Source: DASRCB01 sp035653295
Lineage (GTDB): Bacteria; Acidobacteriota; Terriglobia; Bryobacterales; Bryobacteraceae
Direction: 5' to 3'
NCBI GenBank assembly: GCA_035653295.1
Contig: DASRCB010000018.1
Location: 1 to 11,795, forward strand
Length of the DNA stretch: 11,795 bases
Position 1 is the stretch's first letter; the number at the start of each line of letters is the position of its first letter. The notes below the pieces were generated by a model. It was not told the origin of the DNA, searched no databases, and saw nothing but the letters and a program-made list of their open reading frames with translations. The position numbers and the translations under genes were made by a program. Below are positions 1 to 5,984 of this stretch, piece by piece.

Positions 1-932
1 TCGTCGGCGAGCGTGGAAGATCCATGGTTGAATCCGATCTCTTCGTGCCCGAAGCCGAACCGGCGGTCCCGGCCATCAGCGTGACCACCGCTGCCGTCGT
101 GGAACTCTGCAGACAGCTGAAGCCCGGCCTGACGCCGGTCCGAGTGGCGCTCCGTATCGGCCTTTCTTCACGGACGGACGGAACGGCCAAAAACGTCGTC
201 GCTGTTCTGCGCGGGTCCGATCCCGCTCTTCGGGACACCTGCGTGGTGCTCTCGGCTCATTACGATCACCTGGGGATGAAAGGCTCGGGCGAAGGTCACC
301 GAGTGTTCAATGGAGCGAACGATGATGGTACCGGCACCGTGTCCGTACTGGAGATCGCGTCGGCCTTGGCTGCGATGCCCACGCCCCCGCGCCGATCCGT
401 GGTCTTTGTTACATTTTTTGGAGAGGAAGAGGGCCTCTACGGGTCACAATACTTCGCTCGGCATTTGCCCTGTCCGGTGGAGAAGACCATCGCCGGCATT
501 AATCTCGAGCAGCTCGGACGTCCCGACACCGATCGGGGACCGATGCCCAGCGCCATCGCCCTCATCGCGCCCTCTTATACCAGTATTCCGGCGGATTTCA
601 CCGACGCCGCGGAAGCGACTGGCGTGTCCATGCTCGCGAAACCCGCGCTCGGCGACGACTTTTTCAGCCGCAGCGATAACATCAGCCTCGCCGAGGTGGG
701 TATCCCGGCCCATACCGCCGCCATCCCCGCCATGTTTCCCGATTACCACGCCGTCGGCGATACCTGGGAAAAGATCGACTACCCGAACATGGCCCGCCTC
801 GACCGCATGCTGGCGCTGGGCATAATCCGGCTGGCCGATGACCCTGACCCCCCGCACTGGACACCCGGAATTGCGGCCACGGCCGGGTTTGCCACTGCTT
901 TCCACAGGCGGTCCACAACTTTTCCACATTGA
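1..932 (+). CDS. M28 family zinc peptidase, 5'-truncated by window edge
   Basis: A secreted-type metalloaminopeptidase or carboxypeptidase of the M28 family, which removes terminal residues with two zinc ions. The frame is open from base 3 with no stop, and what lies before the first ATG (24) looks like the end of a protease-associated region, so the true start is probably upstream of the window. Counting from Met 24: HYDH at 79-82 (first His/Asp), the GANDDGTG loop at 97-104 with bridging Asp100, FGEEEG at 132-137 (catalytic base and metal Glu), NLEQLGR at 160-166 with Glu162 where many members have Asp (Asp or Glu are both known there), FFSRSDN at 213-219, and the last ligand His242 in DYHAVGDT. 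The catalytic domain is therefore complete. The final ~12 codons overlap a TCCACA repeat array and look unconserved. Exact substrate is not predictable. Confidence 0.9.
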   Translation, partial: VGERGRSMVESDLFVPEAEPAVPAISVTTAAVVELCRQLKPGLTPVRVALRIGLSSRTDGTAKNVVAVLRGSDPALRDTCVVLSAHYDHLGMKGSGEGHRVFNGANDDGTGTVSVLEIASALAAMPTPPRRSVVFVTFFGEEEGLYGSQYFARHLPCPVEKTIAGINLEQLGRPDTDRGPMPSAIALIAPSYTSIPADFTDAAEATGVSMLAKPALGDDFFSRSDNISLAEVGIPAHTAAIPAMFPDYHAVGDTWEKIDYPNMARLDRMLALGIIRLADDPDPPHWTPGIAATAGFATAFHRRSTTFPH

Positions 933-940
933 TTTCCACA
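898..940 (+). promoter_or_regulatory. Phased TCCACA repeats, candidate DnaA-box cluster
   Basis: Four direct copies of TCCACA start at 901, 912, 923 and 935, so they are 11, 11 and 12 bp apart, about one helical turn each. The 9-mers are CTTTCCACA (898-906), CGGTCCACA (909-917), TTTTCCACA (920-928) and ATTTCCACA (932-940). The third differs from the classic DnaA box TTATCCACA at one base and equals the TTTTCCACA form known from cyanobacteria. All four have the same orientation. The array runs across the stop codon of the peptidase gene, and the next ~25 bp (941-967) are AT-rich for this window. This could be an origin element, a DnaA-titration site or the operator of the HTH gene downstream. 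dnaA itself is not in the window, so the origin reading is an inference. Confidence 0.45.
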
Positions 941-1000
941 GTTTCGTGGTAAAACATTTTCATAGCTTCTCGTAAGCCCGCCCTACAGAAACCAGGGTGA

Positions 1001-1048
1001 ATGACCGATTTCGTTGGTAAAGGCCGTCCTCTCAGCACTCGGCCTTGA
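1001..1048 (+). other. In-frame 15-codon upstream ORF ending at TGA
   Basis: An ATG at 1001 opens 15 codons (MTDFVGKGRPLSTRP) that end in TGA at 1046-1048, directly before the TTG start proposed for the HTH gene and in the same frame. No good ribosome site precedes the ATG. It may be a leader peptide, chance, or the original N-terminus of the HTH gene cut off by a point mutation or sequencing error. Confidence 0.25.
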
Positions 1049-1468
1049 TTGGAGGCTGCCATTTCCGCCCAGGCAATTACGGAGCTCGATCTGGTCGAAG
1101 CCAGGAGAAACAGCGGGATTTCGCTCGCGCAGATCTCGGAGACGACCAGAATCAGCATGCGCTTTTTGGAGGCGATCGAGGCCGGCGCTTTCGAGAAGCT
1201 GCCGGGCGGGGTGTTCGCCATTAACTACGTCCGCCAGTACGCCCGCTGCATTGGCCTCGACGAGCAGGTGCTCGTGGAGCGGTGCAAACAGGTTTTGCGT
1301 ACCGAGCCCGCTATCGAGGATATCGCTCCGCTGATCGAAGCTGCGGCGCAGGTGCGCAGGCCCGTTAAGCGCGGCTTATTCCGCCTGCCCATTATCCGCG
1401 TTCGCATTGTATGGACCGCTTACCGAACACGTCGGCAACGTTCGGTGGAAGCCCGGGCCGCCGGCTAG
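1049..1468 (+). CDS. RodZ-type helix-turn-helix domain protein
   Basis: A small 139-aa protein with the HTH_25-type helix-turn-helix seen at the N-terminus of RodZ. Residues ~14-72 match the fold: LVEARRNSGISLAQIS, then ETTRISMRFLEAIEAG, then LPGGVFAINYVRQYA, the usual signature of this family. RodZ would continue into a membrane helix and a periplasmic domain; here the tail (105-139) is short and basic, with only a weak hydrophobic stretch at 111-123, so this is not full RodZ. It may be a DNA-binding regulator or a MreB-associated adaptor. The start is uncertain: TTG at 1049 has no ribosome site before it, whereas GGAGG at 1051-1055 lies 5 nt before an in-frame ATT at 1061. The stop overlaps the rtcB stop on the other strand at CTAG (1465-1468). 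Confidence 0.75.
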   Translation: MEAAISAQAITELDLVEARRNSGISLAQISETTRISMRFLEAIEAGAFEKLPGGVFAINYVRQYARCIGLDEQVLVERCKQVLRTEPAIEDIAPLIEAAAQVRRPVKRGLFRLPIIRVRIVWTAYRTRRQRSVEARAAG

Positions 1469-2901
1469 CCCTTGATCACTCCCATCGGGCGCAGACGGGC
1501 CACTTTCGCCGCGAGGCCTGCGTTGTGCACCACCTCGATCACCTCGTCGACATCTTTATAGGCTTCGGGCAGTTCTTCGAGGATTCCGTCGCGCGTCTCG
1601 CTCCGTACCAGAATTCCCCGATCCTCGAACTTTTTCTGCTCAACGCGAGCGTCGCGGCCTTTGCGTACTGCTGAGCGGCTCAGCAGCCGCCCGGCGCCGT
1701 GGCACACGCTGCCGAAGGTCTCCTGCATGGCCTTCTGGCGGCCGACCAGCACCCAGGAAGCGGTTCCCATGCTCCCGGGGATGAAGACTGGTTGGCCAAT
1801 CTCGGCATAATCGGCGGGTATTTCGCGATGCCCCGGCGGGAATGCGCGGGTGGCGCCTTTGCGATGGACCAGGACATCGCGCTTGACACCCTCCACCTCG
1901 TAACTCTCCCGCTTGGCGATGTTGTGGCACACATCATAGATGAGCTGCAGCCTGCCGTCGCGCCCGAACACCCGCTGGAACGCGCCCCGCAGGAAATGCA
2001 TGACGCCCTGGCGGTTCGCCCACGCGAAGTTCGCGCCTGCGGCCATGGCGCCCAAATAATCCTGACCTTCCGGCGATCGCGCCGGCGCACACGCGAGCTG
2101 GCGATCGGGCAGGCTGATGTCGTACTTGCCCATCACCTTGTTCATCAGCGCGACATAGTCGGTACAGACCTGGTGCCCAAGGCCGCGCGAACCGGAATGG
2201 ATCAGCACAACCACCTGCCCAGCCTCGAGTTGCATGGCCGCGGCGGCTTCGGCGTCGTGCAGTTGCTCGACGTATTGCACTTCCAGGAAGTGGTTGCCGC
2301 TCCCGAGGGTGCCGAGCTGCGATGCGCCGCGATCTTTAGCCCGCTGCGAGACCTTGTCCGGCAGTGCGGGTAACGCTCCGCCTGCTTCGGCGAACTCGGC
2401 GTCGCGCTGGTGTCCATAGCCGTTGTTGACCATCCAGCGCGCGCCTTCACGGAGGACATGGTCCAGATCCCCTTTAGCGAGACGAACGCGCCCTTCGCCG
2501 CCGGTTCCGCAGGGGACATCGCGGAAGATCTGCTGCACCAGATCGTTCAGGCGTGGCCGCACCTCGGCCTCGGTGAGCGCGGTGCGCACCAGGCGAACGC
2601 CGCAGTTGATATCGAAGCCGACGCCGCCCGGCGAGACGACTCCATATTCGACATCGGTTGCCGCCACACCCCCGATCGGGAAACCATAGCCCTGATGAAT
2701 ATCGGGCATGGCCAGGCTGGGTCCGACGATGCCCGGCAGCGTGGCGACATTCACGGCCTGAACCAGCGACTGGTCTTTGCGAATCTGCTCCATCAACTCG
2801 GTGCTGGCGTACACGACGACGTCGGTGCGCATGCGCGCGGACTCGTCGCGGGGAATGCGCCAGCGCCAGCGGTCAATCCGAATGGGCTCGATTGCAGTCA
2901 T
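1465..2901 (-). CDS. rtcB: RNA-splicing ligase RtcB
   Basis: GTP- and Mn(II)-dependent RNA ligase that joins 2',3'-cyclic-phosphate or 3'-phosphate ends to 5'-OH ends, used in bacteria for RNA repair after nuclease damage. The full-length 478-aa protein shows every active-site landmark: Asp97 and Cys100 in GGVGFDINCGVRL, Asn203-His204 in GSGNHFLEVQ, His235 in IHSGSRGLGH, His326 in VCHNIAKRE, the RKGATRAFPPG and IPGSMGTASW loops, and His401 in CHGAGR, the residue that carries the GMP adduct. Nothing is missing, so it should be active. The ATG at 2901 shares its A with the TGA of archease (TGATG), so translation of the two is probably coupled. The 3' end overlaps the convergent HTH gene by 4 bp, leaving no room for a terminator between them. 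Confidence 0.97.
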   Translation of the reverse strand: MTAIEPIRIDRWRWRIPRDESARMRTDVVVYASTELMEQIRKDQSLVQAVNVATLPGIVGPSLAMPDIHQGYGFPIGGVAATDVEYGVVSPGGVGFDINCGVRLVRTALTEAEVRPRLNDLVQQIFRDVPCGTGGEGRVRLAKGDLDHVLREGARWMVNNGYGHQRDAEFAEAGGALPALPDKVSQRAKDRGASQLGTLGSGNHFLEVQYVEQLHDAEAAAAMQLEAGQVVVLIHSGSRGLGHQVCTDYVALMNKVMGKYDISLPDRQLACAPARSPEGQDYLGAMAAGANFAWANRQGVMHFLRGAFQRVFGRDGRLQLIYDVCHNIAKRESYEVEGVKRDVLVHRKGATRAFPPGHREIPADYAEIGQPVFIPGSMGTASWVLVGRQKAMQETFGSVCHGAGRLLSRSAVRKGRDARVEQKKFEDRGILVRSETRDGILEELPEAYKDVDEVIEVVHNAGLAAKVARLRPMGVIKG

Positions 2902-3314
2902 CAGATATCCACGTAGACGTCAGCCACCCAGCCCTGATCATCGCGCCTGACGGAAAGCTGATGGTAGGTCACGGCCTTCACCACCAGTTTCGGTGGATGG
3001 CGTTCCAGGTTCCGCGGCTCTCCCCAGGCGACGCATTCGATACCGTTCTCGTCCAGCCGGCCGATATCGAAGCGGCCCAGCGCAATGCGCCTGCCATCCA
3101 CAAAATAGAGGACCTCGTTCAGAAAGTTGACCAGCAGAGATTCGTAATCGGAGCCGTCTGCGCAGACGCCGAACCGCTCGGTCGGGCGGACGTCGCGGCA
3201 ATCGAGAATGATCGACACCAGCGCGTGCGCGCAGTTGGCGAACAACTCGGGCTCTGTCGCGCCGCGAGCGCGGAAACCGATGTCGGCGGGATGTTCGAGG
3301 ATTTCGAAGTTCAC
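2901..3314 (-). CDS. Archease, RtcB activator
   Basis: Archease is the protein partner that speeds guanylylation of RtcB and allows multiple turnover. The 137-aa product carries the family's N-terminal block (EILEHPADIGFRA, residues 4-16, followed by ELFANCAHAL) and C-terminal block (VKAVTYHQL at 112-120, then VADVYVDI to the end), including the acidic residues near both ends (Asp11, Asp136) that sit at the metal site in the family. The frame stays open upstream to 3590, but those residues do not resemble archease, so the GTG at 3314 is chosen. It starts 4 nt after the stop (3319-3321) of the disrupted upstream gene and has no clear ribosome site of its own, which suggests coupled translation. 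Its stop overlaps the rtcB ATG by one base. Confidence 0.92.
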   Translation of the reverse strand: MNFEILEHPADIGFRARGATEPELFANCAHALVSIILDCRDVRPTERFGVCADGSDYESLLVNFLNEVLYFVDGRRIALGRFDIGRLDENGIECVAWGEPRNLERHPPKLVVKAVTYHQLSVRRDDQGWVADVYVDI

Positions 3315-3318
3315 CAGA

Positions 3319-3628
3319 TCAGCGCGCCGAGTGGTTCTCCGGTTTCCAGCGCATTGCTGAGTAGATGCGCGTGCGCCCTGACGCGTGATCGAAAAAGATG
3401 AACTCCTCCGCCGGCCCCGGCTCCGGTTTGCGGTACTCGTGCAGGTTGAGAGAAACCGCGGGAAAGCCGGCGGGCTGGCGCGGCGTTCAGGCAGGACATA
3501 TCCGCCTCCGGCAACTTCGGCCCAGCCTGCGCGCCCACCGGTACTTCGAGTTGACCCGGGTGCACCACATTCTGCCGAACACACCGCCACCGCTGCAAAG
3601 AAGAGGAGCGCCGCCGCGCGCGCAGTAT
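3319..3628 (-). pseudogene. Frame-disrupted probable secreted protein
   Basis: Codon third-position GC and amino-acid character indicate coding on the minus strand, but the signal moves through all three frames. Around 3625-3570 one frame reads a signal-peptide-like stretch (AAALLFFAAVAVCSA) without a usable start codon. The next frame then reads NVVHPGQLEVPVGAQAGPK and PEADMSCLNAAPA. The third frame begins after a TGA and reads GFPAVSLNLHEYRKPEPG, then EEFIFFDHASGRTRIYSA, ending in TGA at 3319-3321, 4 nt before archease. Each move is +1, as if single bases had been gained. Joined, it would be about 100 residues with an N-terminal export signal. I do not recognise the family. It may be a real pseudogene or a gene spoiled by assembly indels. 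The first frame change (signal peptide) is the less certain one. Confidence 0.5.
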
Positions 3629-3662
3629 GGTTCTGTGATTACAGACGTGCTCCGGCGGCACT

Positions 3663-3968
3663 TCAAGCCGCGACGACGATGGCCAGTCCCGGCGTTTTTC
3701 TGCGTGTGGTTTCCGTATCTTCGTACGCGGCGATAAAGGCGGCGGACATGGGCGCGCATCCCTTCGAAGGGAAGATTTCAAAGAAGACGCGCTCGGCGTC
3801 GGCTGCGCTCAGACTGGGGCAGAGCGACGCGATGCTCGCCGCCGAGCGCGCGACGCAGGTCCGGCAATCGAGCCCTACGCTGAGGCACGCATCAGGCCGG
3901 TTTTCGTCCCACAGAACGTCCATGGTTGTGTGCGTCACAAGAGGCCAGGACAACTCCGGGCCGCTCAT
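3663..3968 (-). CDS. Hypothetical 101-aa cysteine-rich protein
   Basis: I do not recognise this protein. Its codons have the high third-position GC expected here, unlike the overlapping frames on the other strand, so I treat it as real. It has five cysteines (28, 35, 38, 50, 71), two of them a CxxC at 35-38 in GLDCRTCVARSA, which could bind a metal or form disulfides. Residues 39-84 look helical and alanine-rich; no signal peptide or membrane segment is seen, so it is probably cytoplasmic. The ATG at 3968 follows a weak ribosome-site-like CGGGAA. It is the first gene of the minus-strand cluster leading to archease and rtcB, about 35 bp ahead of the disrupted gene. That position suggests, but does not show, a link to RNA repair. 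Confidence 0.55.
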   Translation of the reverse strand: MSGPELSWPLVTHTTMDVLWDENRPDACLSVGLDCRTCVARSAASIASLCPSLSAADAERVFFEIFPSKGCAPMSAAFIAAYEDTETTRRKTPGLAIVVAA

Positions 3969-4321
3969 CGTAATTCCCGTGTACCGGGGTAGCTCTGATT
4001 ATTTGCGCAATGCCCGTACGTTTCCATCATGCGGATGGGTAACCAGTAGCGCTCTTTTGGGGGTAGAGGTACCGGAACCCGTACTGGAGCGCGAACGCTG
4101 CGCGGCCAGGGCTTTCGACGGAGTACAAGCGCTAGTCAGGCGGCGGTATGAGATGGCAGACCTAATTGACGGCGGATCCCCCGGCTTGGCAGGCGCTCGG
4201 ACGGACGATTTTCGGCAGTACAGACGACTCCGCGCAGATCGCAACCGGTGGCGCCGTTCCGGTCGCTAACGCAAGCCGCGTGTTAACGTCAGAGGTCAGA
4301 GGAGCGCACTAAAAACACGCT
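3969..4321 (-). other. Divergent intergenic region
   Basis: This stretch of 353 bp separates the leftward RNA-repair cluster from the rightward DUF2911 gene and should hold promoters for both. I see no convincing -10/-35 pair. An 8-bp palindrome TTGCGCAA lies at 4003-4010, about 35 bp upstream of the minus-strand ATG, and could be part of a promoter or operator. The right half (4166-4312) carries a coding-like frame listed separately. The middle (about 4012-4165) contains nothing I can interpret. Confidence 0.4.
4166..4312 (+). pseudogene. Possible 3' remnant of a gene
   Basis: A frame of 48 codons, opening at TTG 4166 directly after an in-frame TAA and ending in TAA at 4310-4312, reads like real protein: TADPPAWQALGRTIFGSTDD, then SAQIATGGAVPVANASR. 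Third codon positions are mostly G or C. No ribosome site precedes the TTG, and the frame upstream is closed by stops at 4133 and 4163. It may be the tail of a lost gene, a small ORF ahead of the DUF2911 gene (10 bp gap), or chance. The family is not recognised. Confidence 0.3.
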
Positions 4322-4837
4322 ATGAAACCTGCAGCGATCGGAAGTATTCTCACCCTGGCGCTGGCGGGCAGCGCCTGCGCCCAAAAGTACACCAGCCCGC
4401 CCGCGGAAGCGACCACCACCATCAATGGCAAGACCATCACCATCAAGTACTCGGCGCCTTCGCTGCATGGGCGCAAGATGCTTGGCGGCAACGACCCGTA
4501 CGGCAAGGTGTGGCGCACCGGCGCGAACTCCGCCACGGCCCTGCACACCGACGGCACGCTGAAAATTGGCGACCTGACGGTACCCCCGGGCGATTACACG
4601 ATCTATTCGCTTCCCGAGCCCGGCGCGCTTACGCTCATCATCAACAAACAAACCGGTCAATGGGGCACGGAGTACAACGAAAGCCAGGACCTCGGGCGGG
4701 TGAAGATGAACGTGAAGCGTCCGGGCTCCATGATCGAGACCCTGAAGATATCTCTGGACAACGACGGCGGCAACAAGGGCACACTGAGGATCGCCTGGCA
4801 GGATATCGACGCATCGATTCCTTTTACTGTGGAGTGA
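4322..4837 (+). CDS. Secreted DUF2911 domain protein
   Basis: A 171-aa exported protein of the DUF2911 family, whose biochemical role is unknown. Residues 1-20 form a signal peptide ending in a good cleavage site (SACA before Gln21). The domain shows the family landmarks: IKYSAPSLHGRKMLGG at 41-56, PYGKVWRTGANSAT at 59-72, PPGDYTIYSLP at 88-98, LIINKQTGQWG at 105-115 and DLGRVKMNV at 123-131, ending in a beta strand. The length is normal for a single-domain member. The ATG is chosen because the signal peptide starts there; its ribosome site is poor (GGAG 17 nt away). The oxidoreductase gene follows after 109 bp, so co-transcription is possible but not evident. Confidence 0.9.
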   Translation: MKPAAIGSILTLALAGSACAQKYTSPPAEATTTINGKTITIKYSAPSLHGRKMLGGNDPYGKVWRTGANSATALHTDGTLKIGDLTVPPGDYTIYSLPEPGALTLIINKQTGQWGTEYNESQDLGRVKMNVKRPGSMIETLKISLDNDGGNKGTLRIAWQDIDASIPFTVE

Positions 4838-4946
4838 GAATTTCGGCGATATCTAACGTCGCGAATGAGATAACAGCGCGCCAGGAGTTTATGTCCTCGG
4901 GCGCTTGATTCGAATCGGCAGCCGCGGGCCGCCATCCAATTGGCAG

Positions 4947-5984
4947 ATGCCCGTTGCTTTTCAACTCAGCGTTCTCGATCAGTCGCCCATTCCCGAGGGC
5001 CGTACGACCGCGGATGCGCTGCGCAACACGATCGAGCTGGCGCGCCTTGCGGATCGGCTCGGCTACTCACGCTACTGGCTGGCCGAACATCACGGAACAC
5101 CCGCCCTGGCGTGCGCCAGCCCGGAGGTGATGATCGGACCGGTTGCCGATGCCACCAGGCGCGTGCGCATCGGGAGTGGCGGGGTAATGTTGCCGCATTA
5201 CAGTCCACTGAAGGTGGCCGAATCGTTCAGCATGCTCGCGGCTCTGTTCCCCGACCGAATCGACCTCGGGATTGGGCGTGCGGCAGGAACCAGTCCGGGT
5301 GTGGCGTTCGCACTCCAGCGGGACCGGCGGCAGGCGGCTCCCGACGATTTTCGCGAGCAACTGGATGAACTTCTCGGGTACCTGGAGAACCGGCCGCCCA
5401 GCAGTGGTCTGTTCCGGCAACTTTCGCTGACCCGCTTTACGAGCCCCGCGCCCTGGCTGCTGGGCTCATCGCCGCAGAGCGCCGTCTGGGCGGCTGAGTT
5501 GGGTCTGCCGTACTGCTTCGCCGATTTCATCAATCCTGCCGGAGCACAGGCCGCGGCGTATTATCGTAATCGCTTCCAGCCATCGCGCTGGCTGGACCGC
5601 CCTCGCCTGGCGGTCTGTGTATGGGGCATCTGCGCGAACAGCGACGATGAAGCGATGCGCCTCTCCGCGAGTCTTCGTATGATGAGCACGCTTCTCTTTC
5701 GTGGGCAATTGATCCCTGTGCCCACGGTTGAGCGGGCGCTGCGATTTCTGTCCGCGGAAGGTGTGCCTGCGGAATCCATTCCCACCGGCAGGCGCATCCT
5801 GACTGGCGCCCCGGCGACTTTGCGCGCCTCGCTCGAGGCAGTTGTGGCCGAGTACCGAGCGGATGAGGTCTTCGTGGTCAATATCATGCACGACCACGCC
5901 GCCCGGTTGCGTTCCTACGAGCTGATCGCTCAGGAGTGCCTCCTCTCCGGCGTATCTGGCCTTCAGATTGCTCCGGTCCGCTAG
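4947..5984 (+). CDS. LLM-class flavin oxidoreductase, MsnO8-type
   Basis: A bacterial-luciferase-like TIM-barrel oxidoreductase that would use reduced FMN (or F420) on an unknown small substrate in the cytoplasm. From Met 4947 the 345-aa product shows the MsnO8 pattern: LSVLDQSPIPEG at 7-18, LADRLGYSRYWLAEHHG at 34-50, ASPEVMIGPVADATRRVRIG at 57-76, the GGVMLPHYSPLKVAE block at 78-92, and DRIDLGIGRAAGTSP at 103-117, with the usual strands to the C-terminus. An upstream in-frame TTG (4905) would add 14 residues unlike the family, so the ATG is preferred, although neither start has a clear ribosome site. The stop TAG is followed immediately by the ATG of the kinase gene, so the two are probably one transcript. 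Confidence 0.9.
   Translation: MPVAFQLSVLDQSPIPEGRTTADALRNTIELARLADRLGYSRYWLAEHHGTPALACASPEVMIGPVADATRRVRIGSGGVMLPHYSPLKVAESFSMLAALFPDRIDLGIGRAAGTSPGVAFALQRDRRQAAPDDFREQLDELLGYLENRPPSSGLFRQLSLTRFTSPAPWLLGSSPQSAVWAAELGLPYCFADFINPAGAQAAAYYRNRFQPSRWLDRPRLAVCVWGICANSDDEAMRLSASLRMMSTLLFRGQLIPVPTVERALRFLSAEGVPAESIPTGRRILTGAPATLRASLEAVVAEYRADEVFVVNIMHDHAARLRSYELIAQECLLSGVSGLQIAPVR

Noticed and set aside
1046..1048. In-frame TGA read as selenocysteine in a longer HTH protein
   Set aside because: No selenocysteine insertion hairpin or redox context is seen, and RodZ-type HTH proteins are not selenoproteins; a leader ORF, mutation or error is simpler.
1699..2373. A 224-codon open frame on the + strand inside rtcB
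   Set aside because: It is antisense to a gene with every RtcB active-site motif; it has no recognisable domain or ribosome site.
2901..3590. A longer 229-codon start for archease
   Set aside because: The extra N-terminal residues come from the neighbouring disrupted gene read in the wrong frame; GTG at 3314 matches the family's usual N-terminus and length.
3385..4269. A 294-codon open frame on the + strand
   Set aside because: It runs antisense to archease-cluster coding signal, is rich in Arg/Ser/Ala without any motif, and its codon third positions are poorer than those of the minus-strand frames.
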